Assembly (NCBI GenBank): GCA_027532905.1
Contig: JAPZUA010000006.1
Location: 160,101-224,100, forward strand
Direction of reading: 5' to 3'
Source of the DNA: Magnetospirillum sp.
Lineage (GTDB): Bacteria > Pseudomonadota > Alphaproteobacteria > CACIAM-22H2
Length of the DNA stretch: 64,000 nucleotides
The notes under the pieces are model-generated. The model was not told the DNA's origin, made no database searches, and saw nothing but the letters and a program-made list of their open reading frames with translations. The position numbers were made by a program, and so were the translations under genes. Shown here piece by piece: positions 44,137 to 52,619 of this stretch (the stretch's first letter is position 1; each line of letters begins with the position of its first letter).

Positions 44137-45240
44137 TCACATTTCGCCGTGATGCCGGCTTGCGCCCGACTCGCGGTCGAACAGATGGATGCGCGTCGGG
44201 TCGAGTTGCAGACCCACATTGTCGCCTTCGCCGAAGCGGGCGGCGCGCGGGTCGGCGCGCGCGAGGATCTCCTGGCCGTCTTGCGTGCGCACGGTCAGAA
44301 AAAGATCGGGTCCTGCCAGTTCGCTGACCAGCACGATGCCGCCGACGGTTCCCGGCGACGACGCAGGCAGTGCGGCGACAGCCTCGGCGCGCACGCCAAG
44401 ACGGATCTCGCGCGGACCGTCGACCAGTGCGGCCGATGCGGCGAGCGGTATCGTGCCGCCGGGAAACGCAAAAAAGGGTGCCCCGGCAACGTTCGTTAAA
44501 GCGCCATCGACAAAATTCATCTCGCGGTCGCCGACGAAGTTGGCGACGAACGCGTTCGCCGGCCGGTCGTAGATTTCGGCGGGCGAGGCAATTTGCTGCA
44601 ATCGGCCATGGTTGAAAATCGCAATGCGGCTCGACAGCGTCATGGCTTCCGACTGGTCGTGCGTGACATAGACGATGGTCGAGCCGAGTTTGGCGTGCAG
44701 CGCTTTGAGATCGCGGCGCATGCGGATGCGCAAGCGCGCATCAAGATTCGACAGAGGCTCGTCGAGCAGAAACACCTTGGGATCGCGCACCATCGCACGA
44801 CCCAGCGCCACGCGCTGCTGCTGGCCGCCGGAGATTTCGCGCGGATAGCGGGCCAGCAGCGCTTCGATGCCGAGGGTCTGCGCTACCGCCTCGACTTTGG
44901 CGCGAATGGCGCCCGCATCGGGCTGCGGTTTGCGCGCTTCGAGCGGGAAGGCGATGTTCTCGAACACCGTCAGATGCGGATAGAGCGCGTAGTTTTGGAA
45001 CACCATAGACAGATCCCGCTTTTCCGGCGGTAGGCCCGTCACGTCGCGCCCGGCGATCTCGATTCGGCCCGCATCGGCGTCGATGAGGCCTGCGAGCAAG
45101 CCGAGCGTGGTCGACTTGCCCGATCCCGACGGCCCCAGCAGCGAAAGAAACTCGCCCGACGCGACTTCGAGATCGAGTTGCGCCAGCGCGACGTTGGCGC
45201 CGTAGGATTTCGAAACGCCGCTGAAAAGAACTGCCGACAT
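44137..45240 (-). CDS. Sugar-type ABC importer ATPase (UgpC/MalK-like)
   Basis: A 367-residue ATPase with Walker A GPSGSGKST, signature EISGGQQQRVAL, Walker B VFLLDEPLSNLD, H-loop THDQ, and a C-terminal TOBE/regulatory domain (VGDREMNFVDG onward). It serves the two permeases directly upstream, 4 bp away. Confidence 0.92.
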   Translation of the reverse strand: MSAVLFSGVSKSYGANVALAQLDLEVASGEFLSLLGPSGSGKSTTLGLLAGLIDADAGRIEIAGRDVTGLPPEKRDLSMVFQNYALYPHLTVFENIAFPLEARKPQPDAGAIRAKVEAVAQTLGIEALLARYPREISGGQQQRVALGRAMVRDPKVFLLDEPLSNLDARLRIRMRRDLKALHAKLGSTIVYVTHDQSEAMTLSSRIAIFNHGRLQQIASPAEIYDRPANAFVANFVGDREMNFVDGALTNVAGAPFFAFPGGTIPLAASAALVDGPREIRLGVRAEAVAALPASSPGTVGGIVLVSELAGPDLFLTVRTQDGQEILARADPRAARFGEGDNVGLQLDPTRIHLFDRESGASRHHGEM

Positions 45241-45244
45241 GCGC

Positions 45245-46084
45245 TCAGCCTTTGACCCCGCCGCCGGTCAGGCCGGAGACGAAATGCCGTTGCAGGAAGA
45301 CGAAAATCGCCACGATGGGTACGATGGAAACGACGGATGCCGCGAGCAACGGCCCCCATTCGCGTCCGTAGAAGCCGAGATAGAAATAGATCGCGACCGG
45401 GAACGTGCGTGCCGCTTCGCTCGACGTCATGGTGACGGCGACGACGAAGTCGTTCCACGCGAAGACGAGCACGAACAAGCCGGCCGCGATCAGGCCCGGC
45501 TTCGAAAGCGGCAACACGACTTTGACCAGCGCGCGCATTGGCGAGCAGCCATCGACGCGCGCCGCATTTTCGATTTCGACGGGCAGCGACAGGAAATAGC
45601 CGTAGAGCATCCAGACGACGACGGGCAACTGATAGGCGCTGTAGAGAAGAACGAGGCCGATGCGCGTGTCGGTGAGCCCGACCGTGCTGAGCAGCGTGAA
45701 GGTCGGCACGAGCAGCGAGGCGATCGGGATCGACATGATTGCGACGGTCGCTGCCATCAGCCCGTCGCGGCCGCGGAACTTGAAACGCGCGATCGCGTAG
45801 CCGGCGAACGCGCCAAGCGCCAGCGTCAGCAGCACGCTGGCCGCCGACACGGCCAGACTGTTGGCGATATAGTCGGCTGCTTGGTCGGCGAATATCCGCC
45901 GGTAATGTTCGAGCGTCGGCGTTTCGGGAAGCAGGCGCGGCGGAAATTCGACGATCCGATCGGACGGTTTCAGCGACGAAAAGAACCCCCACAGGATTGG
46001 CAGCAATGCGACGGCCGCAATGACGGCGTTGACGAGCGTGCGCGCGAGCCGGCGACGGAGCATTTCGGCATAGGGTGCGGCCAT
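45245..46084 (-). CDS. Sugar-type ABC permease (UgpE/MalG-like)
   Basis: A 279-residue inner-membrane permease with six hydrophobic spans, the IMSIPIASLLVPTFTLLSTV segment and the EAA loop EIENAARVDGCSPMRALVKV. Three bases separate it from the upstream permease. Confidence 0.92.
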   Translation of the reverse strand: MAAPYAEMLRRRLARTLVNAVIAAVALLPILWGFFSSLKPSDRIVEFPPRLLPETPTLEHYRRIFADQAADYIANSLAVSAASVLLTLALGAFAGYAIARFKFRGRDGLMAATVAIMSIPIASLLVPTFTLLSTVGLTDTRIGLVLLYSAYQLPVVVWMLYGYFLSLPVEIENAARVDGCSPMRALVKVVLPLSKPGLIAAGLFVLVFAWNDFVVAVTMTSSEAARTFPVAIYFYLGFYGREWGPLLAASVVSIVPIVAIFVFLQRHFVSGLTGGGVKG

Positions 46085-46087
46085 CGC

Positions 46088-46954
46088 CTACAGCCTCCCG
46101 GCGCGTTTGAACAGTCGCAGCAGCAATGCCACCAGGGCGAGATTAGCGAAGAACACCACCACCGCCAGAGCATTGGCGGGGCCTAGCACATGGTCCATGA
46201 AGCCGAGCCGGAACATCTTGAGGACCACGACTTCGGTGGCATTGCCGGGCCCGCCGCCGGTCAAGATTAGCGGAAAGGTCAGGATATTAACGAAATGGAT
46301 CAGAAGTCGGACGAGCGTGATCAGAATTGGAATGCGCAACAGCGGCAGCGTGATGCGCCGAAACCGCATCCAGGCATCGGCTCCGTCCACGCGGGCGGCT
46401 AAGTGCAGCCCGGGCGGGATGCTCTTGAGGCCGGCCAGCAGCATGATCATGGCAAAGGCGGCATCGCGCCACATGGCGTTGAAGACTAGGGCGGCCATTG
46501 CTGAGTTGGGGTTTGCGAGGATGGACGTGTCGCCAAGACCGAGCGGACCCAGCGCCAGCTGGGCAAGTCCCGCTTCCTGCGAAAACAGCCATTTGAGCAG
46601 CATCGAGCCGACCAGCATCGCGATCATGTAGGGAACGAGCACGACCGCGCGCATGAAGGTCGCGAGGCGGCCGTCGCGTTCGAGCCAGAGTGCGAGCGCA
46701 AAGCCCAGGGTGAAAGTGAGGATGAGCGAGAAGAACGCGAAGATCGCGGTCACGGCGAAACTGTTGAGGATCTCGGGCGACGTCAGCACCCGCACATAAT
46801 TGTCCCAGCCGACGAAACCGCGGATCTGGAAGAACCGGACATTGTGCAAGCTGTACCAAAAGCCGATCGCCAAAGGGGCAACGACAAAGGCCAGCTCCAT
46901 CGCAACCGCAGGTGCAACAAGACGGTAGGGAACCCAGAGTTCGGCGCGGCGCAT
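46088..46954 (-). CDS. Sugar-type ABC permease (UgpA/MalF-like)
   Basis: A 288-residue inner-membrane permease; WVPYRLVAPAVAMELAFVVA at the N-terminus and the EAA loop LHLAARVDGADAWMRFRRIT. The ATG at 46954 is chosen; the longer open frame upstream overlaps the binding-protein gene and is not real. Confidence 0.9.
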   Translation of the reverse strand: MRRAELWVPYRLVAPAVAMELAFVVAPLAIGFWYSLHNVRFFQIRGFVGWDNYVRVLTSPEILNSFAVTAIFAFFSLILTFTLGFALALWLERDGRLATFMRAVVLVPYMIAMLVGSMLLKWLFSQEAGLAQLALGPLGLGDTSILANPNSAMAALVFNAMWRDAAFAMIMLLAGLKSIPPGLHLAARVDGADAWMRFRRITLPLLRIPILITLVRLLIHFVNILTFPLILTGGGPGNATEVVVLKMFRLGFMDHVLGPANALAVVVFFANLALVALLLRLFKRAGRL

Positions 46955-47010
46955 GCGGTTTGTGTCTTCCGGAAGCCGGGCGGCGGTTGCCCGCCGCCCG
47001 GCGATTCCTT

Positions 47011-48327
47011 CTATTGGCGTTCTTGGGTGGCGCGTTCGGCCTGGCGCAGCGCGTCGCTGGGCGAGCGTTGGCCGAGCACGACTTGCTGCGTCGCCAGATT
47101 GAAGTCGGCAAAGGTGCGCGACCAATTGCATTGGCCCGGCATCATGAAGCCGCTGCTGGCGAAATGTTCGGACACGAGCTTTAGCGGGGCATTGGCCGGT
47201 TCCTGCATGCGCGGCGAAGCCGCCAGGCTCTTGAGCATCGGAACCTGGCCGCCGGGCGCGTTCCACAGTGCCATCGCGTCGGGGCTGGCCATATGGTCGA
47301 TGAAGCGGGCCGCGTCGCGCAGGCGCGGCGAATTGCGCCACGCAACCGCGAACCAGCCGGTAATGACGGTGGGGCCGGCCTTGTCGGCCGTCCAGCCGGG
47401 GATACCGACTTGCGCCAGATCGTCTTTGTTCCAGCCTGCGGCCGTGCGCTGGATCTGCTCGAACCGGCTGTTGGCGATGATCATCATGCCGTAGCGGCCG
47501 GCGGCGAACTGGTCGATCGCGTCGTCCGACGTCATCGCGATCGCTTCGCGTGGCGTCACGCGATGTTTGGTGATGAGGTCGCTTTGCCACACCAATGCCC
47601 GTTCCGCGTCTTGGGTTGCAAGACGCGCACGACACTTGTCACCGAAGATGCCGTTCTGTGCGCCGACCGTCGCAAGAACGGCCGGCGTGGCCGAGAACCG
47701 CTCGGTCGCAAGGCCGAGGCCGAGGCCCCAAATGTCGGGATTTCCGTCGCCGTTGGTGTCGCGCGTCATGCGTTTGGCCGCTTCGAGCACGCCGTTCCAA
47801 GTTTTGAGGCTGTCGGGCGCCAACCCGGCTTGGGCCAGCAGGTCGCGTCGGTACATGAGCGTCCAGGTAATCGCCATCAATGGCATTGCGAGAACACGCC
47901 GATCGACCGTCACGGCGTCGATCGCGGCGGGCACGGCCAGATCGGCGCGCCGCTCGGCCGACCAGGTATCGAGCACCAGCGGTTTGAGATCGGCAGCCGC
48001 ATCGGTGTTGAGAATGAGGCCGAGATTTTCGGCATTGACCCAGCAAATGTCGGGCGCATTGCGCGTATTGTGGCCAAGCACGAATTTTTCGGCGAGCGTG
48101 GTCCAGACTTGCGGCTCGACGCGGATTTTGACGGTCGGATTTCTGGCTTCGAACGATTCGATCATTTGCTTGAGCGCGGACTCGCGCCCGCCCGGCCGCG
48201 ACGGATCGAGAAACGTCCACATCGTAACGGTCGTCGGCACTTGGGCGTCGGCGCGTCGCCAGACCGCTGGGATTGCCAGAGCGCTTGCGCCCAGGAGGGC
48301 CGCGCGTCGCGTCGTGTCGAAGGCCAT
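47011..48327 (-). CDS. Sugar-type extracellular solute-binding protein
   Basis: A 438-residue family 1 binding protein with a Tat-like signal (TTRRAALLGASALAIPAVWR, cut near RADAQ). Mature start VPTTVTMWTFLDPSRPGG; RYGMMIIANSRFEQI is in the ligand-closing lobe. It is the second gene of the operon, 39 bp after the GntR gene. The ligand is probably a polyol, glycoside or glycerophospho-compound, but nothing in the sequence fixes it. Confidence 0.9.
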   Translation of the reverse strand: MAFDTTRRAALLGASALAIPAVWRRADAQVPTTVTMWTFLDPSRPGGRESALKQMIESFEARNPTVKIRVEPQVWTTLAEKFVLGHNTRNAPDICWVNAENLGLILNTDAAADLKPLVLDTWSAERRADLAVPAAIDAVTVDRRVLAMPLMAITWTLMYRRDLLAQAGLAPDSLKTWNGVLEAAKRMTRDTNGDGNPDIWGLGLGLATERFSATPAVLATVGAQNGIFGDKCRARLATQDAERALVWQSDLITKHRVTPREAIAMTSDDAIDQFAAGRYGMMIIANSRFEQIQRTAAGWNKDDLAQVGIPGWTADKAGPTVITGWFAVAWRNSPRLRDAARFIDHMASPDAMALWNAPGGQVPMLKSLAASPRMQEPANAPLKLVSEHFASSGFMMPGQCNWSRTFADFNLATQQVVLGQRSPSDALRQAERATQERQ

Positions 48328-48366
48328 CTGCGTTTCTCCCGTTGTTGGGCGCGTTGATCGCGCCGT

Positions 48367-49101
48367 TCAGATTTTGGTTTCGAAATAGAGTTTTCCGACC
48401 CGGTCAAAATGGCGTTGCATCTCTTTGCGTGCGCGTGCTGCGTCGCGGTCCGCGAGGGCGGCGATCAGGCGCTCGCGAAACTCGAGGCCGCGATCCCAGC
48501 TTTCGGCATTTTCGACATGGCGGCGCAGCAGATCCCACATAGGCCCCTGGCGCAGGCGCCACAATTCGCGCACCGCCCCGGCAAGGATCGAATTGCGGGC
48601 GGCTTCGGCCAAGCGCGTGTGGAACTCGAGATGCTCCTTGGCCGGCGGATCCCCGGCTGCAATCTTCGCGCGCATGCGGACTACGCAATTACGCAGCATC
48701 CCGATTTCGGCTGCCGTTGCACGTCTTGCGGCAAGTTCGGCGACCGAGCATTCGACCGCGCGCCGCGCTTCGAATTGTTCGAGCGTGCCAGGGCCCATAT
48801 CGTCGGACGAACCGAGCGGAAAAACCGGCAAGGTGCTGGGGCCATTGCGGACATAGGTTCCGTCGCCGACGCGCGTTTCGATGAGATTGGCCGCTTCGAG
48901 CGCAATCAGCGCTTCGCGGATCGACGGCCGACTGACACCGAGCTGCTCGGCCAACTCGCGCTCCGACGGCAAGCGGCCGCCTTCGAGAAACGCGCCGCCG
49001 CGTATGAGACCTTCGATCTGTTCGGCAATCTGTTCGTACAGGCGCTTGGGGCGCACGATCGCGAGGCGATTGAGGGCGGCTTTCGGAGCGCTCTTGGTCA
49101 T
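48367..49101 (-). CDS. GntR-family regulator (FadR/FCD subfamily)
   Basis: A 244-residue regulator: winged HTH in residues 10-80 (GRLPSERELAEQLGVSRPSI, REALIALEAANLIETRVGDG) and an all-helical FCD effector domain with H-bearing segments EHLEFHTRLAEAARN and RHVENAES. The ATG at 49101 is preferred to a start 48 bases upstream, which would lie in the operator. It leads the operon and probably represses it through the palindrome just upstream. Confidence 0.9.
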   Translation of the reverse strand: MTKSAPKAALNRLAIVRPKRLYEQIAEQIEGLIRGGAFLEGGRLPSERELAEQLGVSRPSIREALIALEAANLIETRVGDGTYVRNGPSTLPVFPLGSSDDMGPGTLEQFEARRAVECSVAELAARRATAAEIGMLRNCVVRMRAKIAAGDPPAKEHLEFHTRLAEAARNSILAGAVRELWRLRQGPMWDLLRRHVENAESWDRGLEFRERLIAALADRDAARARKEMQRHFDRVGKLYFETKI

Positions 49102-49120
49102 GTGGCAAGTAGGCCATATC

Positions 49121-49148
49121 TGGTCAGGCCTGTCAAGTGGCCTTACCA
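49121..49148. promoter_or_regulatory. 28-bp palindromic operator for the GntR operon
   Basis: TGGTCAGGCC, eight bases, then GGCCTTACCA: 10-bp arms with one mismatch. It lies 20 bp upstream of the GntR start codon. A partial third half-site, GGCCTACCAAT, lies at 49238-49248. TGGT...ACCA is the usual pattern for FadR/FCD regulators, supporting autoregulation. Confidence 0.6.
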
Positions 49149-49159
49149 ATTCGGCCTAG

Positions 49160-49674
49160 CATTTCATTTTGGGTGTTTGTTGCCCAGACCTCGCCGGCAA
49201 CACGGATCCTTCCGATCCACGAGAAACGGCAAATTTGGCCTACCAATGCACATTTTTGTTGGCCGAGCGTTAATCGGCCTTCCGAGCATTAACCGCCCGC
49301 CATAGGTTCTCACTTACATCCACTACGGCACGCCAGCGACGACGAAAGTGAGAACCCGAATATTCGATTGGCGAGTAGACCCAAGTTCGGGGCAGCATCA
49401 ACGACACCTAAATCCTCGCCTAACCTTTGGACCCGAATAAAGGTTCAGGATCAGTTCATGCGTCGCACCAGCGCTTCTGTTGCGCAGGCGAACCACGAAC
49501 ATGTCGATTCCTCCACTTTAATCTTGTATGAAATTTTGTGTGAGACAGACCAAGAAGGCAAGGTCTAACCCCAGCAATTCTGGATATACAAGGACGATAT
49601 CCTCCCGCCGAACGCAGCCCGCAGACCCATTTTACACTAAGACTGGCAGAGCAGAATTTTGGTAGAGAGACGCG
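49160..49674 (+). other. Intergenic, hairpin repeat copy 5, no clear gene
   Basis: Contains the repeat at 49305-49356 and the leader of the small repeat protein. A 66-codon frame at 49368-49568 has no ribosome site or recognisable sequence and I do not call it. Confidence 0.4.
49305..49356 (+). repeat. Hairpin repeat copy 5 (arm type B/B)
   Basis: Left GGTTCTCACTT, core CACTACGGCACGCCAGCG, right AAAGTGAGAACC; the arms are fully complementary. Confidence 0.9.
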
Positions 49675-49944
49675 ATGGTTGATATCTTGCCACCGATTTC
49701 ACAGACCGTACCTGGCGGCAGGGCAGCCTCGATCCAGCAAGCGCGCGGTTCCGGCCTCCAAAACATCCCTGGCGGTGAAAAGACCGACGTTGCAGGTGCG
49801 CGCAGTTCGAGCGCTCAGGTCGTCCCTGGCGGTCAGAGCGCGGCGATCGAGACGGTCGCGTCGTCCAAAGCAGATTTTACGCCGTCGGCGGCTGCATCAC
49901 CGCCCCCAACGCGTCGAGGGTCGATCCTCGACATTCGAGCCTAA
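49675..49944 (+). CDS. Small protein with three 19-residue PGG repeats
   Basis: An 89-residue protein not recognised from any family. P-G-G occurs at residues 13, 32 and 51, exactly 19 apart, within a repeat of the form Q-x-V/I-P-G-G-x-x-A/T-x-I/V-x-x-A-R/S-G/S-S. The DNA repeats CCTGGCGG at a 57-base period. AGAGAG lies about five bases before the ATG. Codon use resembles coding DNA of the window, despite the decayed surroundings. No signal peptide, membrane span or cysteine; the tail is Pro/Arg-rich (PPPTRRGS). Likely disordered or a short solenoid. Confidence 0.55.
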   Translation: MVDILPPISQTVPGGRAASIQQARGSGLQNIPGGEKTDVAGARSSSAQVVPGGQSAAIETVASSKADFTPSAAASPPPTRRGSILDIRA

Positions 49945-50309
49945 AGCGCTCACTGCGAGCGCGTGCCCCGGCAAAAATTGGAGCGACAAGTGTTGCCGCT
50001 TGCGAATATCTCGATACGCGGAAAGCTTGCTTCCCACATTTTTCTGGCCGCTGGCAGGATTTATCGTTCTCCGTCAGATAAACGCCCAGTCGCTTCGCGT
50101 CGGCGATATAGCGTGCCGTCGTCCAATAGAATTCGGCCTAGTCCCAGATTTCCATTGGCACACCTCCTTGCCTGGAAAGCGTGCCCGTCGTGGGTGACAG
50201 GGACGGTCACCCAGAGGGTTTGCGACGGCGTAACCAGTAAGGACATGTGCCCACAGTTCATGTCCGACCACCAATATGCGCTCAAGCTTCAGCGCTTCGA
50301 GTGATCGGC
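49945..50309 (+). other. Intergenic, no gene recognised
   Basis: Several overlapping open frames on both strands are short and unlike known proteins. Bordered on the right by the MITE. Confidence 0.4.
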
Positions 50310-50479
50310 TGACCTGACCGACTTTTTGAACCAAGCCGAATGAGAGATTAGCGACCTCACTTGTCGCTTGGATATCGGCCACCGGCACCGGTGACGCTCG
50401 GCCAAATCCAGCCTCTCGAACCGGTGACCGTGATGCAGAAATCTCTCATTCGGCTTGGTTCAAAACCTTGGTCAGGTCA
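50310..50479. repeat. 170-bp MITE-like inverted repeat
   Basis: The arms at 50310-50349 and 50440-50479 are complementary over 37 of 40 positions (TGACCTGACC at the tip, TTTTGAACCAAGCCGAATGA inside). About 90 bp lie between, with no coding content. The tips match the ends of nearby IS3-family remnants, so the same transposase probably mobilised it. Confidence 0.75.
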
Positions 50480-50695
50480 CTCGTTGCGCCAGCGACATTA
50501 GCTCTGCTCGGAAATCTCCGCCTCTTTGCAGGCCTGGCCAATGGTCCGGCCCTGCGCCACGAATACTTCGATCTGCCGCAGCTTCGTGACGATCTGTTCG
50601 GCGTTGTTTCGCTTCTTGGGCATCTCCCTGGGTTCCTTTCCAAACTGATTATCTCAATCAGCGTGGTCCAAGAAAACCCGGTCAGATCATGAATA
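50480..50695 (-). pseudogene. IS3-family OrfA remnant with nonsense codon and one IS end
   Basis: The minus strand from the ATG at 50623 reads MPKKRNNAEQIVTKLRQIEV then FVAQGRTIGQACKEAEISEQS and stops (TAA) where relatives continue YYRWR; after the stop the frame resumes CRWRNE. The IS end lies upstream at about 50640-50695 (CTGACCGGGTTTTCTTGGAC on the minus strand). The element is cut off at the MITE junction. Confidence 0.75.
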
Positions 50696-50756
50696 CCCTC
50701 GCGTTCTCGGCGCTTAGAGGTCCCCGGGCGTTTCGTACTGTGATCGCAATAAGCGT

Positions 50757-51014
50757 TTGGGCACGCATTACCTCTTCAAGGGCCGGACCGGCCAAGCTGG
50801 CACCGTCTATGCGCCAGCGGGTCTAGGCCCGGTCGCACAGTGGTCGCTGACCAGCCTGTGCGAGAAGCTCCTGAAGATCGGGGCCAAGATCGTGCGACAT
50901 GCCCGCTACGCAATCTTCCAAATGGCAGAGGTCGCAGTGCCAAGAGAATTGTTTGACCAAATCCTGCAGCGGATCGACGGGCTGCGGCGGCGACCGGTTC
51001 CGACGCCGGTTTGA
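50757..51014 (+). pseudogene. IS1380-family transposase C-terminal fragment
   Basis: About 80 codons matching the end of IS1380-type transposases: QWSLTSLCEKLLKIGAKIVR, HARYAIFQMAEVAVPRELF and a final helix QILQRIDGLRRRP. The catalytic residues are upstream and missing; the first dozen codons may be unrelated. Confidence 0.7.
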
Positions 51015-51213
51015 ACGCGGCGGATGCGCCATTACCAAGGGAGGCGTGCGTCCGAATAACAAGCGGAAGGCCGAGAGAATGGATCGAGCGGGATTTTGGG
51101 CGGCGGACACTGCAAAAATGTCGGAAAAGCTCGGGCGATGTTTCGCGGTTTACCCGAAAGGGCCCAGCATGGTAAAAGTCAACTGTTTCGACGGTTCATT
51201 TGGGAAATGTCGG

Positions 51214-52041
51214 ATGAAGCTTTCTGCCGTTCGCGCGCGCGCTCTGCGCGCCTTGTTTGGCGCGCTGCTGCTCGCAGGCTGCCAGACCGCCGCCTCCGAT
51301 CCGCCCGTCACGGGCGCGCAAGGTCCAACGGCCCAAGGTGCGGCCGCCAATGCCGGTCTAGCCAGCGCGCTGCAGGTGGCACTGCCGCCGGGCGCTTCGA
51401 AAGCGCCGGTCGTGCTGATGCTCGAGGGGACTGGCGGCAGTAATCGCGTGCCGCCGAATTGGGCGGCGTTCCTCAATGCGCGCGGCATTGCGGCCGTCCA
51501 GATTCGGTCGGCAGCGGCGCGCGGTCGCACGAACTGGTTCGGCACGGGCTGCGAGCTGCGCTATGGGGGCGACGTGCGCGCAGCCCTGGCTGTGCTCGCC
51601 GACTGGCCGGAAATCGACGTGTCGCGTTTCGCGATCATGGGATTTTCGCGCGGCGGAACCGAGGCGATGGGGGCCGGAAGGACGTTTGCGGGGGCAGCGC
51701 AAATGCCCGCCGCCGTGTTCGCCTTCTATCCGGGCTGCGGCGGCCAGTGCGTGACCGATTGGCCGCTCGCTGCGGCGCAAGTGCCGGTGCACATCTTCTA
51801 CGGTGCCGCCGACATGTGGGGCGCATACCAAGGCACGCGCGGCGCCTGCCGTGCCCAGGCGCGCGGCACCGTCGCGTACCACGAATATGTGGGCGCCCAT
51901 CACGGGTTCGATTCACCCTCGCAAGGGACGTTCGAAGTGGCGGGAAGCCGTTTCCGCTACGAGCCGAACCAGGCCGCTCTGGAGGCCGCTCAAGCCGTGG
52001 TTGCCGAGACGCTCGCACGCCAATGGGGCACGCCGCACTAG
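51214..52041 (+). CDS. Lipoprotein alpha/beta hydrolase (dienelactone-hydrolase-like)
   Basis: A 275-residue secreted hydrolase. The lipoprotein signal ends in LLLAGCQ, giving an acylated Cys near residue 25. The nucleophile elbow is GFSRGG near residue 150, the acid probably D in YGAADMWG, the His in VGAHHGFD. GCGGQC and a further Cys pair may form disulfides. The ATG at 51214 is chosen because it places the lipobox correctly; an upstream ATG at 51169 would add 15 residues. It sits between IS fragments and the broken PilZ gene. Confidence 0.82.
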   Translation: MKLSAVRARALRALFGALLLAGCQTAASDPPVTGAQGPTAQGAAANAGLASALQVALPPGASKAPVVLMLEGTGGSNRVPPNWAAFLNARGIAAVQIRSAAARGRTNWFGTGCELRYGGDVRAALAVLADWPEIDVSRFAIMGFSRGGTEAMGAGRTFAGAAQMPAAVFAFYPGCGGQCVTDWPLAAAQVPVHIFYGAADMWGAYQGTRGACRAQARGTVAYHEYVGAHHGFDSPSQGTFEVAGSRFRYEPNQAALEAAQAVVAETLARQWGTPH

Positions 52042-52048
52042 CGTTTTA

Positions 52049-52336
52049 CGGCGTCGCGTCGAGCGCCACAAGACCGATGTGGCGGGGCGCCTGATCCGCC
52101 AAGATGGTAGCGATATCAGGGTTCGCGTGGCCGATTTGTCGCCGTAAGGGGCTCGGTTGTCGGGCCAACTGCCGGTAGCGAAAGGCGAGCGGGTGCGATT
52201 GGTCTCGGACGCTTTCTCCGGCGATGCCGTCGTGGTTCGGATAGGGCCGGATTATGTCGGGCTTACGTTTCGAGAGATGCGCGGGATCGTCGAGTATCTC
52301 TCGGGGCACGCTGAGGGAACGGTAAGGGTTGCGTGA
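52049..52336 (+). pseudogene. PilZ-domain gene with in-frame stop in its signature motif
   Basis: The plus strand reads a PilZ domain: RRRVERHKTDVAGRLIRQDG with the RxxxR motif, then RVRVADLSP, a TAA stop at 52145-52147, then GARLSGQLPVAKGERVRLVS in the same frame to VGLTFREM and a natural stop at 52334. The stop falls inside the (D/N)xSxxG motif (D-L-S-P-stop-G). No ATG precedes the domain, and the frame runs into the end of the lipoprotein gene. About 95 codons. Confidence 0.7.
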
Positions 52337-52353
52337 GGAGACTGGATTAGGTC

Positions 52354-52410
52354 TGACCTGACCGGGTTTCCTTGAAACAGGCTAGTTGAGATATTCAGTT
52401 TAGGAAGGAA
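52354..52410 (+). repeat. Orphan IS3-family end
   Basis: TGACCTGACCGGGTTTCCTT, then GAAACAGGCTAGTTGAGAT and AGGAAGGAAGGCCC. Its layout matches the end and leader upstream of the OrfA remnant at 50623, but no transposase follows. Confidence 0.6.
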
Positions 52411-52513
52411 GGCCCAAAGTGGGCTGCCCCGGGTTCTGCTGAGGTAGAGAAAGAAACATAATCGAGTTCAGTGACTTACCGAAGTAACGGGGCTCTCCTG
52501 ACTTCAGTCCAAA

Positions 52514-52565
52514 GGTTCTCACTTACATCCACTACGGCACGCCAGCGGCGATGAAAGTGAGAACC
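52514..52565 (+). repeat. Hairpin repeat copy 6 (arm type B/B)
   Basis: Left GGTTCTCACTT, core CACTACGGCACGCCAGCG, right AAAGTGAGAACC. Nearly identical to copy 5. Confidence 0.9.
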
Positions 52566-52619
52566 GATCTGATTCGCCCGTCTCCGGGTCGGCTAAAGCG
52601 GGTTAAAGAACACGAGCCC

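Noticed and set aside
50074..50388. A 104-codon minus-strand frame at the left edge of the MITE
   Set aside because: It runs through the MITE arm, has no ribosome site and resembles nothing I know.
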